From NCBI GenBank assembly GCA_002914845.1, contig JXTC01000006.1:945731-1009730 (forward strand): a stretch of 64,000 nt of DNA. Direction: 5' to 3'. How positions within the stretch are numbered: the stretch's first letter is position 1; each line of letters begins with the position of its first letter. Below, piece after piece: positions 27,602-38,892 of this stretch. Source of the stretch: Trema orientale (taxonomy: Eukaryota; Streptophyta; Magnoliopsida; Rosales; Cannabaceae). The notes under the pieces are model-generated. The model did no database searches. It was not told where the DNA came from and saw nothing but the letters and a program-made list of their open reading frames with translations. The translations under genes and the position numbers were made by a program.

Positions 27602-27803
27602 CGTCTAAATTGGGGGGGGGGAAGTGTTAAATACCCTCCAAAGAGTGTTAGGTGATTAAGATTTCAGTCCTGTAGGTGGTGAGATCCGGTGATGACTCCG
27701 GCGTCTAAATTGGGGGGAAAAAAAAGTGTTAAATACCCTCCAAAGAGTGCTAGGTGATTAAGATTTCAGTCCTGTAGGTGGTGAGATCTGGTGATGACTC
27801 CGG
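27602..27803. repeat. Two-copy tandem duplication, unit ~100 bp
   Basis: The unit starting CGTCTAAATTGGGG repeats at 27702 with only a few differences: a G-run versus A-run length change, GTGTTAGG versus GTGCTAGG, and GATCCGG versus GATCTGG. The near identity points to a recent duplication. No coding potential. Confidence 0.93.
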
Positions 27804-29094
27804 CGGTCACGATTCACCAACTAGGTTTTGGGTGACTTTGGCAGGTGCTAAAAGTTCGATGAGATGAGTTGAGCTTAGTTGGTGAGTTTGGATTTTTTGA
27901 TTCATAACTTCATAGTTGGTCTTCCAAGCCCATGAGTTTCTTTTTCTGCCTTTGGAAGCAGTTCTTTCCTTCTTTCTATGTTATAAATAGGGTCAAAGGC
28001 AACACAATTTAGTGGTACGTACTTATTGTGAATTTCTTACCAAATGGGAGTCTCAAACTCGTACTGTTATTATGAGTTTTCTCAATTGGCTTGAAATGAC
28101 GGAATGAAATCTGCGTGGTATAAGGATCTCACACAAAAGAAATTTGACCATATAATTCGACCACTCGGTCCCTGGTTCTATGGTAGTGTTAGTGATGTAG
28201 TGTGTTGTCATCTGCCTCTACTAAATTTACATTTTGTCATGGCTGTCTGATCGTCAAGAGTGATATGGAGAAATAGAATCATGGCTTTTAAATTCCCGAT
28301 CACCGGATCACGTTAACTAAAATTAACTATGAAATGAATGGCAAAATTAATAGTCTTTTAACAATACCTTCTAAAGGATTCTAAAGGATGGATAGTCCAA
28401 GATGGGGTCGAGAAATTAGGACAATCGATTGAGATATGGTGTGCTGAAAAGGTGCGGCTAGTCAGGAGTCGAACAGAAGCATGATACCAAAAGTTCAAAA
28501 ATCAAAACTGCTCCCATCACGTTGTATCGACGTTCTATGAGAACACCATCCTCTTTTAACCTAATTGTTGCTTCAGTAATCTTTTCCCACGTCAATAAAG
28601 TCAAATTATTTGAGATTTTACCGAAATAGAATGCGTCTCACTAATCTAGATCGTCAATTGAAAACTAAAATGACTCCATGGTTGGAAGTTGGAACCACAC
28701 TGAGTCTATACCAATAGATGGTTCAACTTGGTCTAGATTGTCAATTGAAATGAACCCCATAGTGGAATGGTCCAAATTGGTCAAACACCCCATGCTCGAC
28801 CGATGATAGCATATTACTTCATATTTTTCTTATTTTGAAGCTTTTCTAAGCGGTTTGCTATTCAAGTGTTCTAACTTTTCAGTATCTTATATATAAAGGA
28901 AAGGTGAACCCTCAAATCAATTATATAACAACAAGAGTAACTGTACTCCAACAGCAAAGTTGTATACAAAGTTTCCATGAAAAATGAAAATGTCTACTTC
29001 CAGATTTGACCCAAAAAAAAAAAAAAACGAAAAAAACAAAGAAGGGCCAACCAGATGAAGGGGGCAAAGCAAGTAAATATGACAACTATGCTCT
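27804..29094. other. Spacer between ISD11 and SNAP33 genes
   Basis: Non-coding sequence and the 3' UTR of the minus-strand SNAP33-like gene. An imperfect repeat of TCGTCAATTGAAA and TTGTCAATTGAAA blocks lies near 28650-28755. Nothing else recognised. Confidence 0.45.
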
Positions 29095-31595
29095 TCACTT
29101 GCCGAGCAAACGGCGACCACGTTCGTTAGCCCCTCTAACACGGAAATTAAGCTCATCAACATCATCATATACATGATCCAGAGCTTTGTTATGCCTGCAT
29201 CGGAGTAATCAAAATTAGAGATGTTTAGCACTAACAAACATGCTAAAATTTTGTTAACAAGATGGGGCAAAGGAGGTGGTGAAAGCAAAAAAACATGATA
29301 TATTTCATAGCAAACCAATCAGATGTCAATGTAACCAACCTCTCAATTTCAGTCCCCATGTCAACGGCCATTTCCTTCAACTCTCCCAAGAGATTACTTA
29401 GATCTGACAATGCATCATCCTGCTTTGCGTTTTCTACCTGGTAATACAATCGGGAATTAAGAATGTTCAAATCGAAAAATAGCAAAATATTGCAGCCGGG
29501 TACCACAAAGAAGATCAATTGCAATTTTACTAAGATTTGGAAGCTGAATTAAGATAGATGATTTTTTGTGGACAACAAAGGTGCATGTCTATATATGAAC
29601 ACATAAATGGATTATTTTCTTCTGATGTCATGACCACTTATCAGAAAAACTTGAATGACCACTTTCGTACTCTATGACTCTAAGACTAACAATGACAAAT
29701 ACGAACCTCGACTTTCTGATAAGCATCAGCTGGTTCAGTATGCAGTGTTTGGGCCCTTGACCGTGGCTTGGGGAGAGGAGCCAATCCCAGCTTCTCCCTC
29801 TGCTCCATGGGGGCGCCTTTCTTTTGGACTTCATCTGCGTATCCATGTAAGACAAATGATAAAAAAACAAAACAACAATAAGAAAAAAATGAATATAGTT
29901 AGGAGGGGAAGAGTAACCTGAGCAAAAATATGCCTCTCAATATGTTATTAAAACCGTGATTTTAACCATAGTGAATAAGTCAGATACAGAAAAATATCTA
30001 AATAACTAACCTCCTACAATAATAGGGCCTGTTATTTGCCGGGTCTTCTTAGGCTTCCAAGTCTTTGAGAAGATGCCCCCAAGGCTTCCCAGAAGCTTTT
30101 CACCCTGAAATAATGATTGATTACCATTAAACCAAGCATCCTTACTTAAAAATATTATCAAAGATACCAAAACTACATCAATTGTTTAGGGTCCTGTTCA
30201 AAGAGAAGCATTCTTTCTCAACATAAAGCCCTCAGCATAAGGTGCAAGTCCGTTTAGAACAGTGCCTAAGTCAGTTTTTTTTTTTTTCGCTTGAACAATG
30301 CCTAAGTCAGTTGAATAAAAATATTTAACATCAGGGCAAATACCTGAACTCAGAGTTTCTTAAAGATTTGTACTATAGTGGGTACAGATGGATGCCTAAG
30401 TTTCCCAAAAATATTTAACATCAAAGCAAGACCAATTCTTTTTTCAACATCAGGGCAAATACCTGAACTCAGAGTTTCTTAAAGATTTGTACTTAGTGGG
30501 GTACAGATGGATGCCTAAGTTTCCCAAAAATATTTAACATCAAAGCAAGACCAATTCTTTTTTCAGAGGAAACAAGGCATGACCGGAACTGATAGTTTCT
30601 TAAAATGTCTACTTAGTGGGGTGCGGATGGAATTCATACTCATGTAGGACATAAAAGCCAGAGAAACACAAGAGATAGAATTTTCGTATAACAACAAGGC
30701 CCTGTGTCCAAGTAAATAGTGCGTTCTACAGATCAGAAACAAAATACATACTTTATCAACTAGGCCATGCATCTGTAGTTATGAGTCTTATGACATCCAA
30801 GAAATAACTAATATATTCGACTTCCACTAAATAATCCAAAATTCCACTTTAATAAAAAAACATTTCAATCATACAGTGAATTAGACAATTAGTCTAAATA
30901 AAACTAGTTATGGTACTAATGACAAAATGGTACCGAACAACCAGCGAATGTCATGCATAGGTGAAGTTAAAAGTAAGGAGGTAAGACTGATAAATAAACC
31001 TCCTTAATTTGTTTCCAACTTTTCTGTAATTAGCAATAGAAAAGACGGAAGAGTTATCCTTTATCCTGTACTTTCAATTTGATGAATAGAAACTTACCCG
31101 ACTAAGGTCATAATCAATATCAGCAGCGACAGTGTGAGTCCTGGTAATTTGCTCACCCTGCTGATGCAAGACAACCAAAGTCTTAGTAGCATCCTCTCTT
31201 ATATCCTCGGCAATCTTCAGACAGTTATTGACAGACTTGGTAGTCTCTTCAGCCTTGTACACTGCATAACCCTCCAATTCTTGCACTGATTGGTTCTCCA
31301 ATCCTCCCGAGTCACGAAAATCGTTCTTGTACTTGTTTCTTGATGCCGAAGTGACCGAGTGTGAGTATGTAGAAGAAGAAGTTCCACTTCCTAAATCGTC
31401 ATCGAAAGGGTTGGTGCTAGAATTTGGTAGAACTAACGCTGGTTCAGAAGCACTCCTCCTCGAGGAAGTATGCTTGTGCTTTACCTCAAGTTCATCATCA
31501 GAGTCGAAAGGGTTCGAGCGGGAAGAATTAGGATATACAGGGTCAACGGTGTTATGTTTAGAAGTCTTTAGAGGAGATTTCCTTAAACCAAACAT
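29095..31595 (-). CDS. SNAP33: SNAP33-type Qb+Qc SNARE (SNAP25 homologue)
   Basis: Five exons join in phase into 305 residues: 31595-31098, 30104-30011, 29834-29707, 29437-29340, 29194-29095. The N-terminal region is Ser/Pro/Asn-rich with two NPFD motifs. The Qb SNARE helix spans ~110-166 (central LHQQGEQITRTH) and the Qc helix ~240-300 (LGELKEMAVDMGTEIER then HNKALDHVYDDVDELNFR), ending RGRRLLGK. There is no Cys palmitoylation cluster, as in other plant SNAP33 proteins. The family pairs with plasma-membrane syntaxins such as KNOLLE/SYP111 and PEN1/SYP121 in cytokinesis and defence secretion. At the Qc central layer the residue is His (CAT), where Gln is expected; the codon lies two bases after the 3' splice site of the last exon. 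Intron 1 (~1 kb) contains a tandem repeat. Confidence 0.93.
30327..30640. repeat. Tandem repeat in SNAP33 intron 1, unit 119 bp, two full copies plus a degenerate third
   Basis: Copy 1 begins AACATCAGGGCAAATACC at 30327 and copy 2 at 30446, almost identical to ~30564. A third, diverged partial copy (GTTTCTTAAAATGTCTACTT, then GTGGGGTGCGGATGGA) follows at ~30590-30630. It is intronic, with no effect on the reading frame. Confidence 0.9.
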
Positions 31596-32108
31596 TTTTC
31601 CAATTGATAAAAATCGAACAGTTTACAATTCAGGGCAAGTGGAATAAGATCCAAGGATCTTAAAGAAAACAGAATAGTAATACGAATTCTCTATAGAATC
31701 AACAGGTCCTGCAAAAGTGAAAAAAATATATACGCATCAAGCCCCAAGACCACAGAGAAAGCCAGTTAAGTATCATAACTCAGGATCAAATTCAAAAAAG
31801 GTTTACCCAAAGCACCATCATTGCAAGTTCAAAAAGAAGAAACAAAGGGGACAAAAACAGGAATAGGGATGTAAAGGTGATGCGGGGCGGGGCCGGTTTT
31901 TCATTTAGCATAGGACCCAGTTTGAGAGCCATACATTTGAATTTTGTTTCTTCATTTTTTTTTCTTTTCTTTGGGGTAGATATGAGAACCATGAAGAATC
32001 AACAAGACGTGCCCCAATTCGTAAAACAAGAAGAATATAAACAAGACAATCACGAAAAGTAAATCACCTATAAAACTCTCTTTCCTTTTCTTTATATTCA
32101 GATAAAAC

Positions 32109-32109
<1 letters not shown>

Positions 32110-32177
<68 letters not shown>
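32110..32177. repeat. (TA)n microsatellite upstream of SNAP33
   Basis: A nearly pure TA dinucleotide run of about 65 bp, roughly 0.5 kb upstream of the minus-strand SNAP33 start codon. Confidence 0.95.
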
Positions 32178-32181
<4 letters not shown>

Positions 32182-32703
32182 CCAAAAAAAAAAAAAGTAT
32201 TTTGGGTCAATTTGAACTTCATAATCGGAAGAAACAAAACCAAACTATATCATTTCTCCATATATAACCATAATTGAGTTCACAAGCTTCATTTCTTTGC
32301 TTAAAAAAAATCATAAAAAGGAAAAGAAACCAAATTCTAGAACTTGTTTAGCTTCAAGTTCACAACAAAAGAGTAAAAAGTTACTCGCTTTCTTTTCTCT
32401 TCCTCTCAAAATTTTCCGAGCAACCAAACAAGGGGTCAAGGGGGTAACAACACGAAATGAAGAAGTTTGACCTGACCGTACGATATTAACAAAGCATCAT
32501 ACAGAAATTAAAATAAATAAAGAAAACCCAAGTCGAAAGAGAAATAAAAAAACCCATTAATGAAACCAAATTCAGGAGAAAGAAAAGAGAATTGGGTACC
32601 TGAGAAAGTGCAAGAAGTATGGAGAAAAATCTGGGAAGAACACCCACTTCAATTCAAGATTTTATCTTTTTCTTCAGAGAGAAAAAAAAAAATGCAGATT
32701 TTA

Positions 32704-32704
32704 A

Positions 32705-32731
<27 letters not shown>
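32704..32731. repeat. (GA)n microsatellite in the SNAP33 upstream region
   Basis: A GA run on the plus strand, so CT on the strand of the SNAP33 gene. CT tracts often mark plant core promoters or 5' UTRs, so this may lie near the distal transcription start if the 5' UTR contains an intron. That is inference. Confidence 0.8.
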
Positions 32732-32736
<5 letters not shown>

Positions 32737-33225
32737 AGAAGGTACGATACGGTATCTATGAAACCAAAGACTCGGTTATGGAAAAAGACGCGGAGGAGGC
32801 ACGACTGAGTTTCGAGGGTGGAAACTGGTGAGAAACTGTACGTTTGGGTCATTTTCACAATTTTCTAATCTTTTCTTAAACAAGTTTTATTTATGGATTT
32901 CTTCATTTACAAATTATGAAGTTAATTCTAACGGTTCACTCAAAAAATTAAAAAAAAATAAAAAGAAAATAAATTTCTGTCTTTGTTATTTTATATTTTA
33001 GTTTCTTTTTTGTTTTCTACTGAAAATTTGTTTTTTTTTTTCGAAGTTTCATTCTCATTATCATTTTTTCTCTTTTTCTTTAAAAATAAATAAAGATTTG
33101 AACTTGAAATTGTAATTGTAAATTAAGATGGCTCCCACTAGATTAAAGTGACTTCTCCTCTGCTTTATTCATTCTTATTGGATAAATTGTGTAATTTTGG
33201 GAATATTCCATATCAAACCTGAAAA

Positions 33226-33228
<3 letters not shown>

Positions 33229-33275
<47 letters not shown>
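33229..33275. repeat. (AT)n microsatellite
   Basis: A pure AT dinucleotide run of about 47 bp in the spacer beyond the SNAP33 promoter. Confidence 0.95.
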
Positions 33276-33278
<3 letters not shown>

Positions 33279-34085
33279 TTGTGACTGAATCACATTACAA
33301 TAAAATATGAATAAAATAATATATAGATATACAATGCATACATTAATATTCTCTATCTCTCTCCAATATTTTTTCCCCCTCTATTTGTCACTAAAGTCAA
33401 AGAAAACCAATTTGGACCGTTTCTTGGGTATAATGGTAAGACCTTGACAAGTCGGTCATGCATTATCAATATCCATGGCTTTATAACTACCCTCCATGAC
33501 CTCTATTGATGTCAATGTGTTGTATTATCATCACTTCTTTTTTTTCCTATTAGCAAGTGGGATGTGGCATGAATGCTTCTTGAAAATGTTCATTTCTCAC
33601 CTTGTAGTGTAATCAATTGCGTGGTCTTATGCCTCATATACAAATGTCATTATAGCATAATAAATATTACAAGATAAACTGCAGACAATTTGGGACACAT
33701 CTTAAGGGTTCAGAGTTTTGTTTTTGTTTTTGTTTTTTGTTTTGAAAGGCTTAAGAGTTGAGAGTTAAGACTTATATTATTGACTAAGAATAGTTTGGCT
33801 TATTTGTAAATAACTTACATATTGAGTGCTTCAGATATGTGCACTTGCAAAATTTCAGTGTCAAGACATGCATTGTTCTCCTCTCTAAAAGGAAAAGGGC
33901 TTGTACATTAGTACCAGATATGTGATATCGTTTACTTGAAGCAAAAGAATATTATCTGTTAATAAATTGAATTACTGAATATAGCCAAAAAATTTTGAAG
34001 CAACTACTTGGATGGTCATATGTTGGTAAGTTTAAACAAGTTCGTAACTAGCTAAGATTTTTTTTTTTTTCAAAGGGATTTACAC

Positions 34086-34504
34086 TAGTGCTGGTAATTT
34101 TCTATATGATAATGATACAACTTGAAAACAACACGAAATAAACGGGTTTTGTTGACCCATTTAATTTTTGTGTCAATTTCGGGTTGACATGTGTAACACG
34201 TATAATAAACAGGTGAGTTTTGGGTCAACCCGCTTAACTTGAAAATGACCCGTATAACTTGTCTAATTAAATGGGTCGTTTTCGTATTGTGTCAACACAA
34301 CACTAATACGATACATTTATTAATATTTTAATATTTTAAATGTGATTTTGATTAATTCTAAATATATTTATGTGTAAAATTAAATTAATTTGTACATTAT
34401 CATTTTAAATTAAAGTAATCGTGTCGAATTCGGGTTCAAGCTTTTGACATATTTATTAATCGTATCGTGTTCAGATGACACGATAACACGAATTGTCTGC
34501 CCTA
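34086..34504. mobile_element. hAT-like MITE with perfect 8-bp target duplication
   Basis: The element is 419 bp. The right terminus reads TAGGGCAGACAATTCGTGTT as reverse complement, and the left reads TAGTGCTGGTAATTTTC with further inverted similarity. It is flanked by ATTTACAC on both sides (34078-34085 and 34505-34512), the 8-bp duplication typical of hAT transposition. Interior CGGGTTGAC/GTCAACCCG-type segments are present. No transposase. Confidence 0.85.
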
Positions 34505-34640
34505 ATTTACACACAGCGAGACAATTTATGTCCATCTAGTGATAATTAAGACTTCTTCAATAATTTTATTTTAAAAAAATGGCCCTAAGGATATTTATAC
34601 TAAAATCCTAAGACCCCTATAAGGAATATATATATATAAT

Positions 34641-34863
34641 GGTTGCCACTCCAGTAGTTTTTTTTTTTTTTTTTTACCTATGTGTAGATATTTTTTTTAG
34701 CCATTGAATCATTTAATGGTGATCCAACGGCTATAATGAAGTGCATGAAAAGACGTGCATCATTAATGCTATTTCTCTTTCTTACTTTTTAATATAAAAA
34801 AATATGTAAAAAAAATTTTCATTGGCGTAGGTAAAAAAGAAAATATCTACTGGATTGATGCCC
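34641..34863. mobile_element. 223-bp inverted-repeat MITE, probably Mutator-like
   Basis: The left end GGTTGCCACTCCAGTAG and the right end as reverse complement GGGCATCAATCCAGTAG match, and similarity continues through TTTTTTACCTA. The flanks carry a matching 9-bp repeat ATATATAAT (34632-34640, 34864-34872). Because this repeat is pure AT, chance cannot be excluded, but size and position fit a Mutator-like insertion. Confidence 0.6.
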
Positions 34864-34872
34864 ATATATAAT

Positions 34873-37604
34873 ACATGTATATGTACAAATAAATATTATT
34901 TCTCCTTCATCGCCATCCTCTTCTTCGCACTCCATCTTGCTGTATCTTTTTCACCGTCCTCCTCTTTATGTGATAACTTTCGATGGTTTGGTTTTAGCCC
35001 TTGTGCCCTTGTCGATAAGGGCGATGCACATGGGCCTATAGAGGGATAATTGCTCCCTAAATTTTATTTTTCTTATAAATTGTATGTAAATTTTTTCCAA
35101 AATTAGTCTTTGTCTCATTTAAATTTAGTCTTTGCTTCCTCTAAAGTTTTAAAATTTTAAGTATGTCCCCCTCAAGTTTTGAGTTAAGCTTCTTATAATT
35201 AAAGCGTATTTTATTTTTACTATCTTTGGATTAAATTTCTGGCTCCATCCATATTGTTGACATTTTAAGGAGGGAAAATGTGAAAATGGAGCTTATAAAA
35301 TTGGCAATTAGAGATTTGGATTTGATTGAATTTCAATGGAAAATTCAATTAGAAAACAAGTTCAGCGGACAAGATACTTTGAATTCGTACTTGAAATGGA
35401 TAGACAACAAAGGCCGAAAACAAATACATGGTTGTAAGTGTTGACGGAAGTTTTGTCAACAATGAATTTAGAAAATTACGAGATGTGGCTTGCGTGTGAA
35501 AATGGTTGATAAATCAAAGCAAATAAGGAGACACAAATTTTATAGTGGTTCAGCTCCAAAAAAGATGAGCCTACGTCTACTGTTATTCACTATTTTCTAG
35601 AGAATTACAAGAGTTTCTCTAAGTCTCAAGGTGAGAGCAGAGAGAATTATAGAATGTAATGAAGTGTTTGTGAAGAAATTGTGTCGTGTCTATTAATGAG
35701 ATTGAGCTGTTTTTATACAGGTGAGGATGACTTAATGCTTCCTAATTACACAAATTGATAAATACATAATACAATTTCGGCCAATAATATAATTTGGGTA
35801 ATAACTTAAATGGAATGACTAGTTGATTTCCATTCAAAAACTTACTTTCCTTTCTTTGTGAATTACCCATTTGATGAAGCTTGAACTGGTTTCTTTTTTA
35901 TGTTGGTCGCACCCATCTTATTCAGAGGAGGTCGCACTTCAATCAGGAGAACACATATGCGACCTGGCGCAACCCGATTGTTGACCTCTATTTCCTACTA
36001 TTGACTGATGCAGATTTAAGATCGCATAACAGTAAGATTTTTCTTTTTTAAGTATTAGATCACAGTCGAACTTATTCGACCAAGTTTGAGTTCTTACTAA
36101 TGGATGAGAAGTGGGAAGGATGAGGCAATGTTAAGTTTTTATTTTTCATTAAAAGAGAAATATGTAAATGAGCTATAAGTTGTCCCACTTTTCATAAAAA
36201 ACTTTTAAATAGGGTCAAAAGTAATAAGCCATTTTTTCCCTCAACGAGATATCATTCTTGTTTGTCGACCAATTTATGGCTATATTAATGTCAAAAAGAG
36301 ATAAATAATTTGCTGCAAAGGTCGAGTTTATTTATTTATTTATTTTTAAGGAAGCAAAGTCAAGTTTATTGGAGAAACTGAAAATGATAATTGCTTGGTC
36401 TAAAATTTATTTATTTATTTATTTATTTTTAAGGAAGCAAAGGTCAAGTTTATTGGAGAAACTAAAAAAGGATAATTGTTTCGTTTAAAAAGCTCTTTAT
36501 TGAAGGTCGATCATCCATGAGGTGTTTTTTTTTTTTTTTTTTTTACAATTGGGGATGTGAGATTTGAACTCAATACCTCAATATTCAAAGTGAGTGTGGT
36601 TACCAATCAAGCCATACATGTAACCACGATCATCAGAAGCTTTTGAGCATTAGTCAAATTAATTCAAATTACATAATTATGGTTTTCTCATTCCCTTAAT
36701 TTATTAAAAAAAATAAATAGAGATTCCATTAAAAGTTCCTTCACCCTAGTTCTTCCTCCATTTGTATGTTTCCATTGTCCTCTATATTTCCGTCCCTTCC
36801 TCTTAGATTAATAATGCAATTTGTATTTTTCACAAAAAATAATTAGAAGATTGGTTATATATAGCCAACTTTATAATAGCTACCTCTAATCTCATCAAAT
36901 GGAAAATAATTACTACTTGCAAATCTTCCAAGGTTACCCAAATTCTTTAAACCTTTAACGCATTTTATCTATATTATGAAAACATATTTGTAATCGAACT
37001 TTGACTCAAGGTTGAAATTTGACACATGCAATGCCAAAATCACACTGACAGAGAATTACTACTTAGAACTCCCAAAAAGACACGAATATAGTAAATCATT
37101 TCCTTTTCTTAATATATGAAAATTTACAATTTATGTATTAAAAAATTAAAGAGACATAGAGTCAAGTAAAAATCATGTACAATTATATTATTCTTTCCCT
37201 TCATAATAAAAAGGAGAAAAAAAAAATGTAGATCAATGAATACTATTTTCATTCAATGCGCAATTTTGACCTAATCTGCCGTGACTTTTTATTTTTATGT
37301 AGCTCTGACTATATTTCTCAAATCCATAATCCAGAGAGCTCCTTCCAGAACAAACAAACAATAGTGGAATCGGGGTGTGGAATAGTATTCGTATTTTAAG
37401 TGTGGATTAGTTCTTTCTCCAACCCCAAAAAGGAGGTGAAGTAGTTATTTGAAGTTCATTTCACCCACACTTTCAAAGATCATTTAATAATGCTACTATA
37501 TGACATAAGACGGAGCATAAATTAAGCTAGTAAATATATCTTTAACTCAAATCTCATATCTAATTTTAGTGTCGCAACAATTCATGTCCAACCAATAAAT
37601 TGAG
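34873..37604. other. Gene-free spacer with local duplication at 36320-36480
   Basis: An 83-bp offset direct repeat is visible: AAGGAAGCAAAG at 36348 and 36431, each preceded by TTTATTTATTTATTT and followed by TCAAGTTTATTGGAGAAACT. A stretch at ~35430-35720 looks like low-copy dispersed repeat sequence, but I could not define ends. No gene recognised. Confidence 0.5.
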
Positions 37605-38001
37605 AGGTTTTTATCACTTTTACGTATAAAAACTAAAAGAATTACAAAAATACGGAACTCACACTTTTTTCAAATTTTCATACAGTTTTTATTAGAAAAA
37701 TATCACTTGTTAAAAAATATTTAGAAAAATACCATTTTAAAAATAGTTACTGGTTACTAATTTCTGAAAACTGGTTACCGGTTACTGGTTACTAGTTATA
37801 TACTAGTTATAAATACCTTTAGTTACTAGTTACTAGTTTCCAGAAACTGGTTACTGGTTACTAGTTACTATTTTAAAAATGATATTTTTCTAAATATTTT
37901 TTAAAAAATGATATTTTTCTAATAAAAACCGTACCAAATCTTCAGACCACCGTATTTTTCAAATTTTTTTACAAAGACACCGTATAATGTGTAATTTCCC
38001 C
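37605..38001. mobile_element. Small palindromic element with GTTACTGGTTACTAGT core
   Basis: Inverted arms of about 110 bp: left includes CAGTTTTTATTAGAAAAATA, right as reverse complement ACGGTTTTTATTAGAAAAAT. They enclose ~130 bp of degenerate tandem GGTTACTGGTTACTAGTTAC repeats (37740-37875). The flanks TAAATTGAG and TAAATTGAT form a 9-bp near-match (8 of 9), fitting an old Mutator-like insertion. Terminus motifs (TATACGGTGTC, AAAATACGGTGG in the right arm) resemble those of the larger element at 48860-52697. Confidence 0.6.
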
Positions 38002-38892
38002 TAAATTGATAACATATTATTTAAAATTTAAAACTATCGAATCAATTTTTTCAATTTAGTAGTTTCATTTAGATTTTTATTATAGTTTATCGTTCATTCA
38101 TTGGTTGGACATAGATTCGGATACCAAAATTGGACGTGTATCTGAATTTAAAAATTTTGCCACGGCGTAGATGTTGCAGAGGCTTGAAGAAAATAGAAAA
38201 GAAATGCTTTGCTTGCCTTGTTAAGAAATTCTGCATTTATTCTACTCATTGCTCCATTTGTCAACAATGGCTTAGTTCAACAAGACAAGTCTATGCCTGG
38301 AACACCCTACAGACAGCATTACAGATGAAATAATGTATTTGCCAAATAATTGAGAAGGTTGCTACTTGCAAACACTATAATGCATGGTGACAAACAACAG
38401 GATGAAAATAGACTAGCAAATACACACGACTGCTTTCTCAACTTTCACGCATTAATATCTATAGACCATTGCTTCAACTGAGAATGTTGAAAGATTTACA
38501 TCAATTGTTCAATCAACCCAGATTAATCAGAGAGAATAAAGAACCTTAGAACTATAGAATCCAGTATCAAGCAGCCATTCCATCTTGCAGGATGTTGTAC
38601 TCCTTTGTCAAGCAGTCAGTTTTTCCTCATTAATATCCAAGTTCCAACCCCGAGCTATTGTAAATTTCATTGCTAAGTTAAGAACGAACCAGCAGGGAAA
38701 CGAAGATTTGCATTCGTGCAGATTCAATTTCTAAAGTTCTAACCCATCATTGGTACACCTTGACTTCGGCAGTCAATGATGCGTAACTGTTGAACCTTCA
38801 GAAAACCAGGTCCAAAAGGATCTCCAAAATTTATCCAAGAATTCCATAGATTTGGCATGAGGGACAGACACACATGAACATGCCACCAGGCT

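Noticed and set aside
31870-31920. GGGGCGGGGCCGG stretch resembling hAT-element interior
   Set aside because: Only one end-like segment; no partner terminus or duplication.
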